From contig NZ_FOYZ01000001.1 in assembly GCF_900112775.1 (NCBI RefSeq), forward strand, positions 372,001-436,000: a stretch of DNA of 64,000 bases, given 5' to 3'. Made by a program: the position numbers and the translations under genes. The stretch comes from Anaeromicropila populeti (GTDB taxonomy: Bacteria; Bacillota; Clostridia; Lachnospirales; Lachnospiraceae). Of the stretch, positions 18,007 to 26,125 are shown one piece after another (position 1 is the stretch's first letter; every line of letters begins with the position of its first letter). The notes under the pieces are model-generated. The model did no database searches. It had not been told where the DNA came from and saw only the letters and a list, made by a program, of their open reading frames with translations.

Positions 18007-19008
18007 CTAAAAAATATCATATAAACTATTTAATGAAAGCATTTTGTCATCTACATAATAATCCGCATTGGGCTTTCCAAAATGCAGCTGGTGATACTTT
18101 AATCCCCATCTCCCTAACTGCTCCTTCGTCACATCTGTCCAGTCAATTCCTGTTACATATCCTCTTGCTGTAAACAGAATAATTTCATTTCCATACTCAT
18201 ATAACTGGTTAATGATTCGAATCATTGGCTCATTTGGCTTTGCTTTATCATAAGCCAGCTTAGGTTCTAGTTGGGCAATCACTCCGTCTATATCAAACAC
18301 AAACCGCTTGCCGCCAGCCTTTACCTTCAAATATAACTCTGCCTTTTGAAATTCTTCCTCAGTGTCAATATCATAGTTATGCTCCATCTGATATCCTAAT
18401 ATCCTTGTTCCATTCATGGATTTTTGCTCTAAAATAACCTGTCCTCGAACTATATCAATACATGCATTTTGATAGTACACTTTAGGAAGCTCCTGTCTGG
18501 GCATGTTGTAACATTCTTTTATATCCTTCATAATAGGTGTCAAAAATCCCTGTTCGTCCATATGCCACATCTTATAAGCAACTTCCTTTGCAGGCGCGAT
18601 GCTTCTTACCGACTCAGCACTTTCATTCTGTAGGAGCAGTTCAATCATGGAATCAATATCTTCTATTTGCCTGATGGGATACGTAGGCCGTAACTGAACT
18701 ACAATATCTGCATCATACTGTTCCTTTTCTTTCAAATAACTTAGGCAATGATAGAACACATCAATATCTTGTGCTGTATCTGTTGCATACTCCTCTGGCC
18801 GTAAAAATGGAACCTCAGCACCATACTTTCTTGCAATATCCGCATATTGTTCACTGTCTGTACTAACTACAACCCGATTTACATACTTTGATTTTAAAGC
18901 ATGCTCAATGGAATACGCAATCATTGGCTTTCCATTCACATTTCGAATATTTTTATGCTTAACGCTTTTTGACCCGCTTCTCGCAGGAATAACAGCAAGT
19001 ATATTCAT
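18007..19008 (-). CDS. CMP-nonulosonate synthetase fused to a HAD phosphatase
   Basis: A 333-residue two-domain protein. Residues 1-230 are a NeuA-type cytidylyltransferase (IPARSGSKSVKHKNI near the start, LRPTYPIRQ in the acceptor loop). The last 100 residues are a compact HAD domain: FVFDIDGVIA holds the DxD pair, LFTARG is motif II and YYVDDK is motif IV. Similar NeuA-HAD joins occur where the synthase makes a phosphorylated sugar acid that must be dephosphorylated before activation. With the NeuB-cupin gene two places downstream, this suggests a phospho-sugar route such as Kdn-9-phosphate. That pathway is inference. The gene lies between the two maf genes with gaps of 11 and 27 bases. Confidence 0.85.
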   Translation of the reverse strand: MNILAVIPARSGSKSVKHKNIRNVNGKPMIAYSIEHALKSKYVNRVVVSTDSEQYADIARKYGAEVPFLRPEEYATDTAQDIDVFYHCLSYLKEKEQYDADIVVQLRPTYPIRQIEDIDSMIELLLQNESAESVRSIAPAKEVAYKMWHMDEQGFLTPIMKDIKECYNMPRQELPKVYYQNACIDIVRGQVILEQKSMNGTRILGYQMEHNYDIDTEEEFQKAELYLKVKAGGKRFVFDIDGVIAQLEPKLAYDKAKPNEPMIRIINQLYEYGNEIILFTARGYVTGIDWTDVTKEQLGRWGLKYHQLHFGKPNADYYVDDKMLSLNSLYDIF

Positions 19009-19019
19009 ATAACACCCCT

Positions 19020-20861
19020 TTACTCCTCAATAAAGCTATCCATTGCTTCCTTCAGAACCGGCTTCAGCTCACTTACCACTTCATCAATGGCATGAAACAT
19101 ACTTCTTGTTGTATCAAATACTTTTAAACTATTACTTACTTCATCTGTTCCCAGTGAAGTGGAATCAATAAATTTTTCCTGAAAATTCTGTTTTACTGCC
19201 GCATCCATAAAAACATAAATAGGCTGTTCTAAAATAAATTCATTAATACTACGTACTTTTTCCAAGCTGCGATCTACTGCTCTCGATTGCAGCCTTCCCT
19301 TTTTTGTCATGTCAATTAAATCACAGCAAACTCTTACACCATCTTGTGCCTTCTTTTTAATCTGGTCTAATATCTTAAAATTTTCCTTTAAAAACTCAAC
19401 TACTTCCAAAAATTCAGCGTCACTAAAGGTTGGTGGTATTTGTTCTAAAACATCCTGTACGTCCAAACACTTGTCATTCTCTATTGATACAGCTTCTTCC
19501 AATGACATATTTTTCGTACCCATTATTTTAGCACCCTTCGTTTTCGTATCAATCACTTCAATTTGAGGGTACAACTTTATAACATCCTCATACCACATTA
19601 TAAATTCCTGCCAGTCATAACGGGAAGGGACTTTATTCCCATCTACGCCTTCCACCATAATAACATCACTGCTGTAAGGATTGCTTGTTATACCACCTGC
19701 ATGGGTTGTACTTCCACTATAAGCCAAATCCTGTCCCACTAAAACAATTTTCCGAAAACCAATCTGCACAGCTATGGAAAATGCAACCGTTGCAACAGAT
19801 GCACTGGTTGGCACCAAGGGAGCGTATCCTTTGATTTTCTCAAATATCTCTCCTATAAAGCTGCCCACGTTACAAAATATTTTTTTCCCTTTATGTCTTT
19901 CCATAATTCCTGCTTTTGAGTCCATAAAGCAAAATAAAGGAACAGCTACGTCATCCCGTTTTGAAAAATTAGTAATTAATTTGTTGGGGTCTACTGACAC
20001 TACAAAGTCAGGAACTATCTCACGATCCAGTAAAAAGTCTAAAATACGATCTACTGCTATGATAATTCCCTTTCCTTTCATTTTCCGTAAGCCTTCTATG
20101 CTTTCTTCAACGGATGGTCCTGCTGCTACCACTACAACTGGCAAATCTGTTGGAATGACCTCCCGCAGTTCAATAAATGTATTACATTGCCTTAAATATT
20201 TTATATTTTGTAATGTATTTGTCATGCTGACCTTGGCAAAATACATCATTGTATTATGATTGATCACAGCATGAGAAACACAATTTTTTATATCTTCTTT
20301 AAATTCTGACCAGGAGTCTTTAAAAATTTCATCATATTGAGGATGAACGCAAATTTCATGATTGCGAAGATTAGTAATGTTTAGCGCTTCCTTTAATGCA
20401 ATATGAACATCAAATTCATTAATTCCTTCCACTCCAATTACAATTCGCTCATCTAAAATCAAATCTCGTAAATCATACTCCTCCAAAGCATGAAAAAAGA
20501 TATCTGGTGACGGTTCATAAATAAAAAAATGTCCTTCTTCTGTAAGCTTCTTTTGTATAGCCTTGCAAAAATATCCATTTCCCAATCCAAACATTGTAAC
20601 AACATTGGTCACATTCTGAAAAGAATATTGCTTTGCCCACCGTTCTGCCTCTTCCATTGGTCTGAATCCACTGTTGAGCCGGACTTTTCTATCTCCCACT
20701 ATAATGGTTACCGCAAAGTTGCCATCTCTAGTTACATTAGACTCTACGCCTTCTAAAGAATTAGGCAATTGCTCCTTTTTGCCTTCTACTTCTGTCACTT
20801 TTTCATGCCAACGGCCATTTCTCTCTGCAATTGCTGATAAATTCAAATCATAAAGACTCAT
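19020..20861 (-). CDS. Motility accessory factor (Maf, DUF115) flagellin glycosyltransferase
   Basis: A 613-residue Maf protein. A Rossmann-like N-terminal half (NVVTMFGLGNGYFC near residue 90) leads to the DUF115 core at about 225-420: VVVVAAGPSVEES, IIAVDRILDFL, VVSVDPNKL, PTSASVATVAF, LVGQDLAYSG and TTHAGG. The C-terminal 190 residues are helical. It is expected to glycosylate flagellin in the cytoplasm before export, using a CMP-nonulosonic acid. It is the first large gene after flagellin in the glycan operon, preceded by a small Maf-N-like gene (18-base gap). Confidence 0.9.
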   Translation of the reverse strand: MSLYDLNLSAIAERNGRWHEKVTEVEGKKEQLPNSLEGVESNVTRDGNFAVTIIVGDRKVRLNSGFRPMEEAERWAKQYSFQNVTNVVTMFGLGNGYFCKAIQKKLTEEGHFFIYEPSPDIFFHALEEYDLRDLILDERIVIGVEGINEFDVHIALKEALNITNLRNHEICVHPQYDEIFKDSWSEFKEDIKNCVSHAVINHNTMMYFAKVSMTNTLQNIKYLRQCNTFIELREVIPTDLPVVVVAAGPSVEESIEGLRKMKGKGIIIAVDRILDFLLDREIVPDFVVSVDPNKLITNFSKRDDVAVPLFCFMDSKAGIMERHKGKKIFCNVGSFIGEIFEKIKGYAPLVPTSASVATVAFSIAVQIGFRKIVLVGQDLAYSGSTTHAGGITSNPYSSDVIMVEGVDGNKVPSRYDWQEFIMWYEDVIKLYPQIEVIDTKTKGAKIMGTKNMSLEEAVSIENDKCLDVQDVLEQIPPTFSDAEFLEVVEFLKENFKILDQIKKKAQDGVRVCCDLIDMTKKGRLQSRAVDRSLEKVRSINEFILEQPIYVFMDAAVKQNFQEKFIDSTSLGTDEVSNSLKVFDTTRSMFHAIDEVVSELKPVLKEAMDSFIEE

Positions 20862-20879
20862 TTTTTATCCCCTTGTCAC

Positions 20880-21206
20880 TTACTTATTTTCGCAATCTAT
20901 TAAAGTCTGTAACTGTTCTTTAATATTATAACTGAACAAGTCTGCAAGAAGTACATTATCCCCCTCCTGCATTGCTGTAAAGGCTTCTGTAATACTTTGC
21001 AGCAGTTCCTGTTCATCTAAAATCTTCTCATTATTCTCTGCCTGATATTGCACCAGTAAATTAATCAGCTGTGTTAAACCCTCAAGAATAACATTTAAAT
21101 ACTGGTATGCATTGGTGTTCTGCTGATAAAACAGTTCTGTCATTATATTAATTTTTTCCTGCATTAATTTTGCTAATTCCACTATATTTTCCATGAGCGA
21201 TACCAT
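20880..21206 (-). CDS. Small helical protein resembling a free-standing Maf N-terminal domain
   Basis: A 108-residue acidic, helical protein with no membrane segment. Its C-terminal half (LLQSITEAFTAM ... NVLLADLFSYNIKEQLQTL) lines up by eye with residues of about 60-110 in the 564-residue Maf protein (INEMLTEVLSAQ ... YVLLSDLYELRLQPFFSSL). No known functional family was recognised otherwise. It is the first gene of the glycan operon and sits directly before a Maf gene. It may be an accessory or docking subunit that brings flagellin or its chaperone to the Maf enzymes. The start is uncertain: ATG at 21206 lies too close to AAAAGG, while ATG at 21194 lies 13 bases away. Confidence 0.7.
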   Translation of the reverse strand: MVSLMENIVELAKLMQEKINIMTELFYQQNTNAYQYLNVILEGLTQLINLLVQYQAENNEKILDEQELLQSITEAFTAMQEGDNVLLADLFSYNIKEQLQTLIDCENK

Positions 21207-21241
21207 ACCTTTTCTATTTATCTTTATTCTTTCAAACTTCT

Positions 21242-21269
21242 ACTATATCTATTCTATCTTAAATCACAA
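21242..21269 (-). promoter_or_regulatory. Candidate housekeeping promoter for the glycan operon
   Basis: On the minus strand TTGTGA (21264-21269) and TATAGT (21242-21247) are separated by 16 bases, with the first gene of the glycan train starting about 40 bases on. A perfect 12-base palindrome, GCCAATTTTGGC (21289-21300), lies just upstream of the -35 and could bind a regulator. The flagellin terminator lies further upstream, so the glycan genes need a promoter here. Confidence 0.45.
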
Positions 21270-21322
21270 TATATTTCTACATTTATTTGCCAATTTTGGC
21301 TATAATCATTTTATAATTATTT

Positions 21323-21354
21323 AAAAAAATAAGACTGACAATTGTCAGCCTTAT
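21323..21354 (-). terminator. Intrinsic terminator after flagellin
   Basis: A near-perfect 26-base inverted repeat (21329-21354, arms beginning ATAAGGCTGACAA on the minus strand, one G-U pair) is followed by a run of T. It lies 18 bases beyond the flagellin stop and separates the abundant flagellin message from the glycan genes. Confidence 0.9.
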
Positions 21355-21371
21355 TTTCAACTATGATTTGA

Positions 21372-22193
21372 TTATCCCAAAATAGATAATACACCTTGAG
21401 TAGCTTGGTTAGCTTGTGCAAGCATAGACTGAGCTGCTTGTTGAAGGATATTATCCTTTGAGTACTTAACCATCTCTTGAGCCATATCAACGTCACGGAT
21501 ACGAGATTCAGATGCTGTTAAGTTTTCTGCTGTGTTATCAGCGTTAGCAATTGTATGCTCTAATCTGTTCTGAGTTGCACCTAATGAAGATCTTTGTGCA
21601 GATACTTTATCAAGAGCATCTTGAATTGTAGTGATTGCAGCTGTAGCATTTGCATAAGAACTAACTTTTTCACTAATTCCAGAAACGCCTAATGCATTAG
21701 CTGTCATTGACTTAATACTAAATGTAATGCATTGTCCTTCATTTGCACCAATCTGAAGATTAACTCCACCAGATAAACCACCGCTTAATAATTTCTGAGT
21801 ATTGAACTCTGTCTGAGATGCAATACGAGTAATTTCTTTTTCTAATTCTGCTAATTCTTCTTTAATAGAAACACGGTCAGCAGTTACGTTAGTATCGTTA
21901 GCTGCTTGTACTGCTAATTCTCTCATTCTTTGAAGAATTGAAGTAGTTTCATTTAATGCACCTTCAGCAGTCTGAACTAAAGAAATACCATCCTGAGCGT
22001 TAGTAGAAGCTTGCTCTAAACCTCTAATCTGTCCACGCATTTTTTCAGAAATCTTTAAACCAGCAGCGTTATCGCCAGCGCGGTTGATTTTGTATCCAGA
22101 TGATAATTTTTCTGTAGATTTAGCAAGGTTTCCATTCGTAATACCTAATTGTCTGTTTGCATTAGCTGCAGTCATATTGTGTTGAATTCTCAT
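21372..22193 (-). CDS. hag: Flagellin
   Basis: A 273-residue short flagellin with both conserved ends. The N-terminal D0/D1 region begins MRIQHNMTAANANRQLG and includes SSGYKINRAGDNAAGL. The C-terminal region has RIRDVDMAQEMV and ends VLSILG. The central variable part is only about 60 residues, so few sites are available for glycosylation. The D1 segment LQRMRELAVQAAN retains the residues known from Salmonella FliC as the TLR5 contact (LQRVRELAVQ). A cysteine occurs in the middle (NEGQCITFS), which is rare in exported filament proteins. It has its own SigD promoter, a CsrA-binding leader, a strong GGAGG site eight bases before ATG, and a terminator, consistent with very high, separately controlled expression. 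Confidence 0.97.
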   Translation of the reverse strand: MRIQHNMTAANANRQLGITNGNLAKSTEKLSSGYKINRAGDNAAGLKISEKMRGQIRGLEQASTNAQDGISLVQTAEGALNETTSILQRMRELAVQAANDTNVTADRVSIKEELAELEKEITRIASQTEFNTQKLLSGGLSGGVNLQIGANEGQCITFSIKSMTANALGVSGISEKVSSYANATAAITTIQDALDKVSAQRSSLGATQNRLEHTIANADNTAENLTASESRIRDVDMAQEMVKYSKDNILQQAAQSMLAQANQATQGVLSILG

Positions 22194-22200
22194 AGTTTAT

Positions 22201-22235
22201 TCCTCCTTGAAATTGAAGTAGCATCCATGCTACTT
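22201..22235 (-). promoter_or_regulatory. CsrA-binding leader of flagellin mRNA (hairpin site plus Shine-Dalgarno site)
   Basis: In the minus-strand RNA an inverted repeat AAGTAGC ... GCTACTT (22216-22235) presents the hexaloop AUGGAU, so GGA sits in a hairpin loop as in the CsrA consensus. A second site, CAAGGA, overlaps the flagellin Shine-Dalgarno (22204-22209). The two GGA cores are about 20 bases apart. This is the arrangement proven for hag in Bacillus subtilis, where CsrA binds both sites to block translation and FliW releases it. Confidence 0.82.
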
Positions 22236-22321
22236 ATTATTTTTTTAATTTATGCAATGCCAACTTTAAATAGTTTATTATCCAAACTTTATTTTAAAGT
22301 TAACTTACATTTGTACTATAT

Positions 22322-22347
22322 ATATCGGTTAAAATTTTAAATACTTA
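22322..22347 (-). promoter_or_regulatory. SigD (sigma-28) promoter of flagellin
   Basis: Minus-strand TAAG (22344-22347) and CCGATAT (22322-22328) match the SigD pattern TAAA / CCGATAT with normal spacing. It lies about 130 bases before the flagellin ATG, giving a leader long enough for the CsrA hairpin. Confidence 0.78.
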
Positions 22348-22367
22348 ATAGCAAAATATAATTTTTT

Positions 22368-22847
22368 TTATTTTTTTTGATCCAAAAAATAAGATTGCCC
22401 CTGTACCTGACTAGTCATATTCTTATAATAGCTTGCTGCTGTCTGATTACTTAATCTGACTTCTTTAATTTTTTTCTTCTTATCTATAATTTTACGTTCC
22501 AGTACAGGCCGGTTCTTCTTTTCCAGAACCTCCACATCCACACTTAAAGCTGTTATTTCCGAAATCAGTTTCTGCATCAGCAGAATTTCCTCTTTTAACT
22601 CATTCCGACATTCTGCAATCTCATTTTTTACGCGCTGGTAAATCAATTCAAAACCATTATCCAGTTCAACCAGCTTTTTAATATAACATTCCTTTTCATC
22701 CATTTTGCTATTAAATGCTTCTTCGTCAAAGCTTTCTGCTTTTAAAAGTTCTTCCTGCTGCTTTGTTAATTCTTTCAGCATCTTTAATGCTTCCTGCTTT
22801 CTGTGTAAGGTATCATTCAAAATACGCAAATATACTGTCTTCTCCAA
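22368..22847 (-). CDS. FliT/FlgN-like flagellar coiled-coil protein
   Basis: A highly charged, almost wholly alpha-helical protein of 159 residues from TTG 22847, ending SYFLDQKK. Heptad-like patterns run through most of it. It follows fliS and precedes flagellin, where many clostridia encode a FliT- or FlgN-like export chaperone. It is probably an export chaperone for FliD or the hook-filament junction proteins. The start was chosen because AAGGAAG lies six bases before TTG 22847. A longer frame from GTG 22913 would overlap the fliS end and lacks a clear ribosome site. The family call is by position and shape, not by a diagnostic motif. Confidence 0.6.
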   Translation of the reverse strand: MEKTVYLRILNDTLHRKQEALKMLKELTKQQEELLKAESFDEEAFNSKMDEKECYIKKLVELDNGFELIYQRVKNEIAECRNELKEEILLMQKLISEITALSVDVEVLEKKNRPVLERKIIDKKKKIKEVRLSNQTAASYYKNMTSQVQGQSYFLDQKK

Positions 22848-22876
22848 ATAAAACTTCCTTTCTAAACTTGTGAAGT

Positions 22877-23251
22877 TTATTTTGTTTTGCTGGCAGCCAT
22901 AATCTGCTTCCACATATCTCGCATATCACGGATCTCAGCCAGAGCTTCTTCCAATATTTCACTGCTCTTTTTTATATTAGCCTGAATTAACTTGTTGTTA
23001 ATATAGTTATATACTACTTGAAAATCTTTTGCAACAGGATACTTAAAATCCAAAGTTGCCAGCAGTTCATAAATAACACGTTCTGCTTTTATAATATTAG
23101 TATTTGCTTTTTGAATATCATTCTTTTCCAACGCTAATAGAGCAATATTGCAAAATTTAATTGCCCCCTCATAAAGCATTAGTGTCAAATCAGCTTTTGA
23201 AGCTGTCTGCACTTTACTGTTTTGATATGCCAGAGCTGCATTCAATGCCAT
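22877..23251 (-). CDS. fliS: Flagellin export chaperone FliS
   Basis: A 124-residue four-helix FliS. The typical run ALAYQNSKVQTASKADLTLMLYEGAIKF is partly present from residue 4, with later helices covering LEKNDIQKANTNIIKAERVIYELLATLDF. FliS caps flagellin's C-terminal helix in the cytoplasm and, with FliW, governs free flagellin. ATG 23251 is preferred over an upstream start because GGAGG lies eight bases before it. It lies 62 bases beyond fliD. Confidence 0.93.
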   Translation of the reverse strand: MALNAALAYQNSKVQTASKADLTLMLYEGAIKFCNIALLALEKNDIQKANTNIIKAERVIYELLATLDFKYPVAKDFQVVYNYINNKLIQANIKKSSEILEEALAEIRDMRDMWKQIMAASKTK

Positions 23252-23313
23252 ATTCCCTACCTCCATGTGTCTCAATTAAAAATTATACTTCCTCTTAACC
23301 TGCCTAATCGCTA

Positions 23314-25389
23314 TTAACTTCCCAATAGCCCTGCTAACGCATTCTGTTGTGACTGTAAATCAGCTAATGCTGTTTCCATTGCCGAGAACTGGGCATAATA
23401 CTTATCCTCTAGTTCTGTTACTTCATCCTCTTCCTTAGCGATCTTTTTTGTATAGGATGTAATCTGCTTTGTAATTTCTTTGTCATTATAAAATGTCATG
23501 GCACTACTCAGACTAGTCTTTTTCATCTTATCCTGCATAGTATCGTACAGTTTACCTGCAACACCAGAAAAGACCTTCATAACCGTTTCTGGGTCACTTT
23601 CCAAAGCAGCCATTAGTTTGTTTTTACTAGTAGAATATAATTCATCATCACTGTCTCCTCGAATATGGAGTAAACCCTTTTCCGTATAATCCGTAGATGT
23701 CCCAACTCCAAAGCTGGCAAGTGAATATCTCTTTCCATCTACTTCAACTGATGTCTGCATAGCACCCTTCATGGCATCTAACAAGGAACCCATTTGAGAA
23801 TCTCTTCGTAAAATAGAATCCTTTATTGTTGTTTCCCACTTATCTATCTGATCATCTGTCATGCTTTCTTTTTCATCATCTGACAATGGATCATATCCAC
23901 GGGTAGATTTTGCATAATATAAATCGTTCATTTCCTCCAGAATAGAATTATATTCAGTAATGAAATCCTTAATCATCTTATAATTTTCTTCTGTATTACT
24001 GGCAACATTCAGAGTAACATCTCCACTGGTAACCCCTTTCAAATTAATGGTCAAACCATTTACCGAAACAGAATTATTACTGCTTTCCATCTCTACTCCG
24101 TTATACTTGATTACACTGTTTTTTGCAGCAATTACTGTAAATCCTCCTACTGTTTCCGTAGAATCTGCATCCGCTGTATAGGAACCAATCTCACCCAGCC
24201 CCAAATTAATCAATGCACTATCTGCGGCATTCACAGAAGTAGACTCTCCTGCCCCACCCTGCACTAACGCCTTGTAATCAGCTATTGCGGTTTCCATACT
24301 CGTCGTTGCCTGACTTGTACGTGTTGCCTTATCCTCAAATGTATACGCTGCAATTTCAGTTGGATCCGATAATCCCAATGCCGCTGTTACTGTGGCATCA
24401 TCTATCCCATTCTGGGTAGCGTCCGTTACATATGTCTGGTACTCTTCTGTTGCATAAAGTTCATCTGCTGCTGTCTGTACTGCTTTATCAATTGCTGTCT
24501 GCCGTTCTGTTGCGTCGGCAATACCAGCGTATTGTGCTTCTATATCTGCCATTTTAGCAGCATCATCTGTAATAGCCTTATAGGCAACTGCACCATAAAA
24601 ATCCTGAGCCTTTTTGCTTGCCTGGGCATCTACATTACTTACAGCCAAATCTACAAGAGTCTGTTCTGTAGCTGTTGTATCTCCTCCATCTCTGAATGCC
24701 TGTAATGCATTGTTTACCGTTGTTACATTAGCAGAAATGCTCATATCTACCAGACCTTCAATGTTATCTCTTGCAGTCAGACCATCACTGGTAAGAGATG
24801 CTGTTGTAATAGAAAATGCGCTGTCCTCACCACTTGTCTTGGAACTGATAAACATCCTTTTCTGTGTAGAATCATAGGAAGCATTCAATCCGGCACTTTG
24901 ACATGCAGAAAGGAAATCCTTCACTGTTGTTGTACTGGATACTTGAAGCTGAACCGACTTATCTCCACCATTGATGTTAATAACGGAAGCATCAGCAGTA
25001 AATCCAAGGTCTGTTAACTTTGAAGCAGTGCCAAATCCATCTGTAGTAACCTTATTTCCAGTTACATATTGGGCGCTGGCCAGTTGACTACAGCTTACTA
25101 CATGAGAGCCCTCTGGCGTAGTCGTCCCTGCTGTTACCTCAACCTTTGTGTCATCCGAAGAAGTTACTTTTTTAGTCAAATAACTTCCTTGTAACCTTAC
25201 CTTTGATAAATCTTCTGTATACAATGCATATAGTTTCTTATTCAAATCCTGCCACTTTTCCTGCTTCCACTCCAGCAGGGTCTTTTTATTGGTTGTTTTC
25301 TGATTTTTCATCTTCTGTGCATCAACCAAATTCTGAATTAAAGTCTCCGTATCCATACCCGAAATCAATCCTGTCATACGAATTGGCAT
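23314..25389 (-). CDS. fliD: Flagellar filament cap protein FliD
   Basis: A 691-residue FliD. The N-terminus (RMTGLISGMDTETLIQNLVDAQ) and the C-terminus (coiled coil ending METALADLQSQQNALAGLLGS) are typical. FliD forms the pentameric or hexameric cap that folds flagellin at the filament tip. This copy is longer than the usual 450-550 residues because of an Ala/Thr/Asp-rich insert between about residues 200 and 390, which would project outward as the variable head domain. The gene is 13 bases after flaG in the late flagellar operon. Confidence 0.95.
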   Translation of the reverse strand: MPIRMTGLISGMDTETLIQNLVDAQKMKNQKTTNKKTLLEWKQEKWQDLNKKLYALYTEDLSKVRLQGSYLTKKVTSSDDTKVEVTAGTTTPEGSHVVSCSQLASAQYVTGNKVTTDGFGTASKLTDLGFTADASVININGGDKSVQLQVSSTTTVKDFLSACQSAGLNASYDSTQKRMFISSKTSGEDSAFSITTASLTSDGLTARDNIEGLVDMSISANVTTVNNALQAFRDGGDTTATEQTLVDLAVSNVDAQASKKAQDFYGAVAYKAITDDAAKMADIEAQYAGIADATERQTAIDKAVQTAADELYATEEYQTYVTDATQNGIDDATVTAALGLSDPTEIAAYTFEDKATRTSQATTSMETAIADYKALVQGGAGESTSVNAADSALINLGLGEIGSYTADADSTETVGGFTVIAAKNSVIKYNGVEMESSNNSVSVNGLTINLKGVTSGDVTLNVASNTEENYKMIKDFITEYNSILEEMNDLYYAKSTRGYDPLSDDEKESMTDDQIDKWETTIKDSILRRDSQMGSLLDAMKGAMQTSVEVDGKRYSLASFGVGTSTDYTEKGLLHIRGDSDDELYSTSKNKLMAALESDPETVMKVFSGVAGKLYDTMQDKMKKTSLSSAMTFYNDKEITKQITSYTKKIAKEEDEVTELEDKYYAQFSAMETALADLQSQQNALAGLLGS

Positions 25390-25402
25390 ATTTCAGACCC
25401 CC

Positions 25403-25807
25403 TTACATTTTCTCATCCACAAGCAAACCCGAAAGTTCCCACATTTTTTCCACCATTTCAATTGTCTTTTCAGGCGGAATCTCTTTGATTACCTCTTTGG
25501 TTTTCTTGTCATAAATCTTAATTGATATCTTGTTGGAAACCTCATGATATGTAAATTCAAATCCAGTTCGCTTCACTCTGGCGTCCTCATTCGCCTGTTC
25601 CACTGCTGTTTTTACTTTCTTTTCCAAATCACCTTGATTTCCCTGTTTTCCTTGATTTTCTTCCTTTGTTTCGCTGCTCTTACCAATATCCTTTACCACT
25701 CCAGCTTCTTCTGATTCACGAGCTGGATTCAGCTCTGAACCAGACACCTGAACTGGCTTCACTTCATTGGAATATTTATTTCCTATTCCAACAATCCCAT
25801 CTAACAT
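25403..25807 (-). CDS. flaG: FlaG-family flagellar protein
   Basis: A 134-residue protein whose last 65 residues form a FlaG domain (TGFEFTYHEVSNKISIKIYDKKT, then EVIKEIPPEKTIEMVEKM). The N-terminal half is low-complexity and charged. FlaG proteins sit beside fliD in many flagellar operons and affect filament length. Spacing to fliD is 13 bases. Confidence 0.88.
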   Translation of the reverse strand: MLDGIVGIGNKYSNEVKPVQVSGSELNPARESEEAGVVKDIGKSSETKEENQGKQGNQGDLEKKVKTAVEQANEDARVKRTGFEFTYHEVSNKISIKIYDKKTKEVIKEIPPEKTIEMVEKMWELSGLLVDEKM

Positions 25808-25903
25808 AAAAACACCTCCATGTTACCCATCGATAATCCTTTATCTCTCTCATTCCTTATTCATTTTATCGGTATAATCCCTAAATAAGTTTATACCTGT
25901 AGG

Positions 25904-26125
25904 CTATTTTAATAATTTTTTTAATTCATTTACCCTCTCTATATCTGAAACAGATTCTTTATTTGCTTCTTGAATCTGCAAATATATTTCCTTTCTGTAA
26001 ATAGGAACTGATTTGGGTGCATTAATTCCTATTTTGACTTGATCACCTTTAATTTCTAAAACAGTAATCTCAATGTTATTACCAATTACAATTGTTTCAT
26101 CTGTTTTACGCGAAAGAGCTAACAT
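25904..26125 (-). CDS. csrA: Translational regulator CsrA
   Basis: A 73-residue CsrA. It opens MLALSRKTDETIVIGNNIEI, followed by GDQVKIGINAPKSVPIYRKEIY, the standard RNA-binding strands. The C-terminal helix is longer than in Escherichia coli CsrA, as is usual for the FliW-regulated Firmicutes form. It overlaps fliW by seven bases. The two CsrA sites before flagellin in this window are its obvious target. Confidence 0.96.
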   Translation of the reverse strand: MLALSRKTDETIVIGNNIEITVLEIKGDQVKIGINAPKSVPIYRKEIYLQIQEANKESVSDIERVNELKKLLK

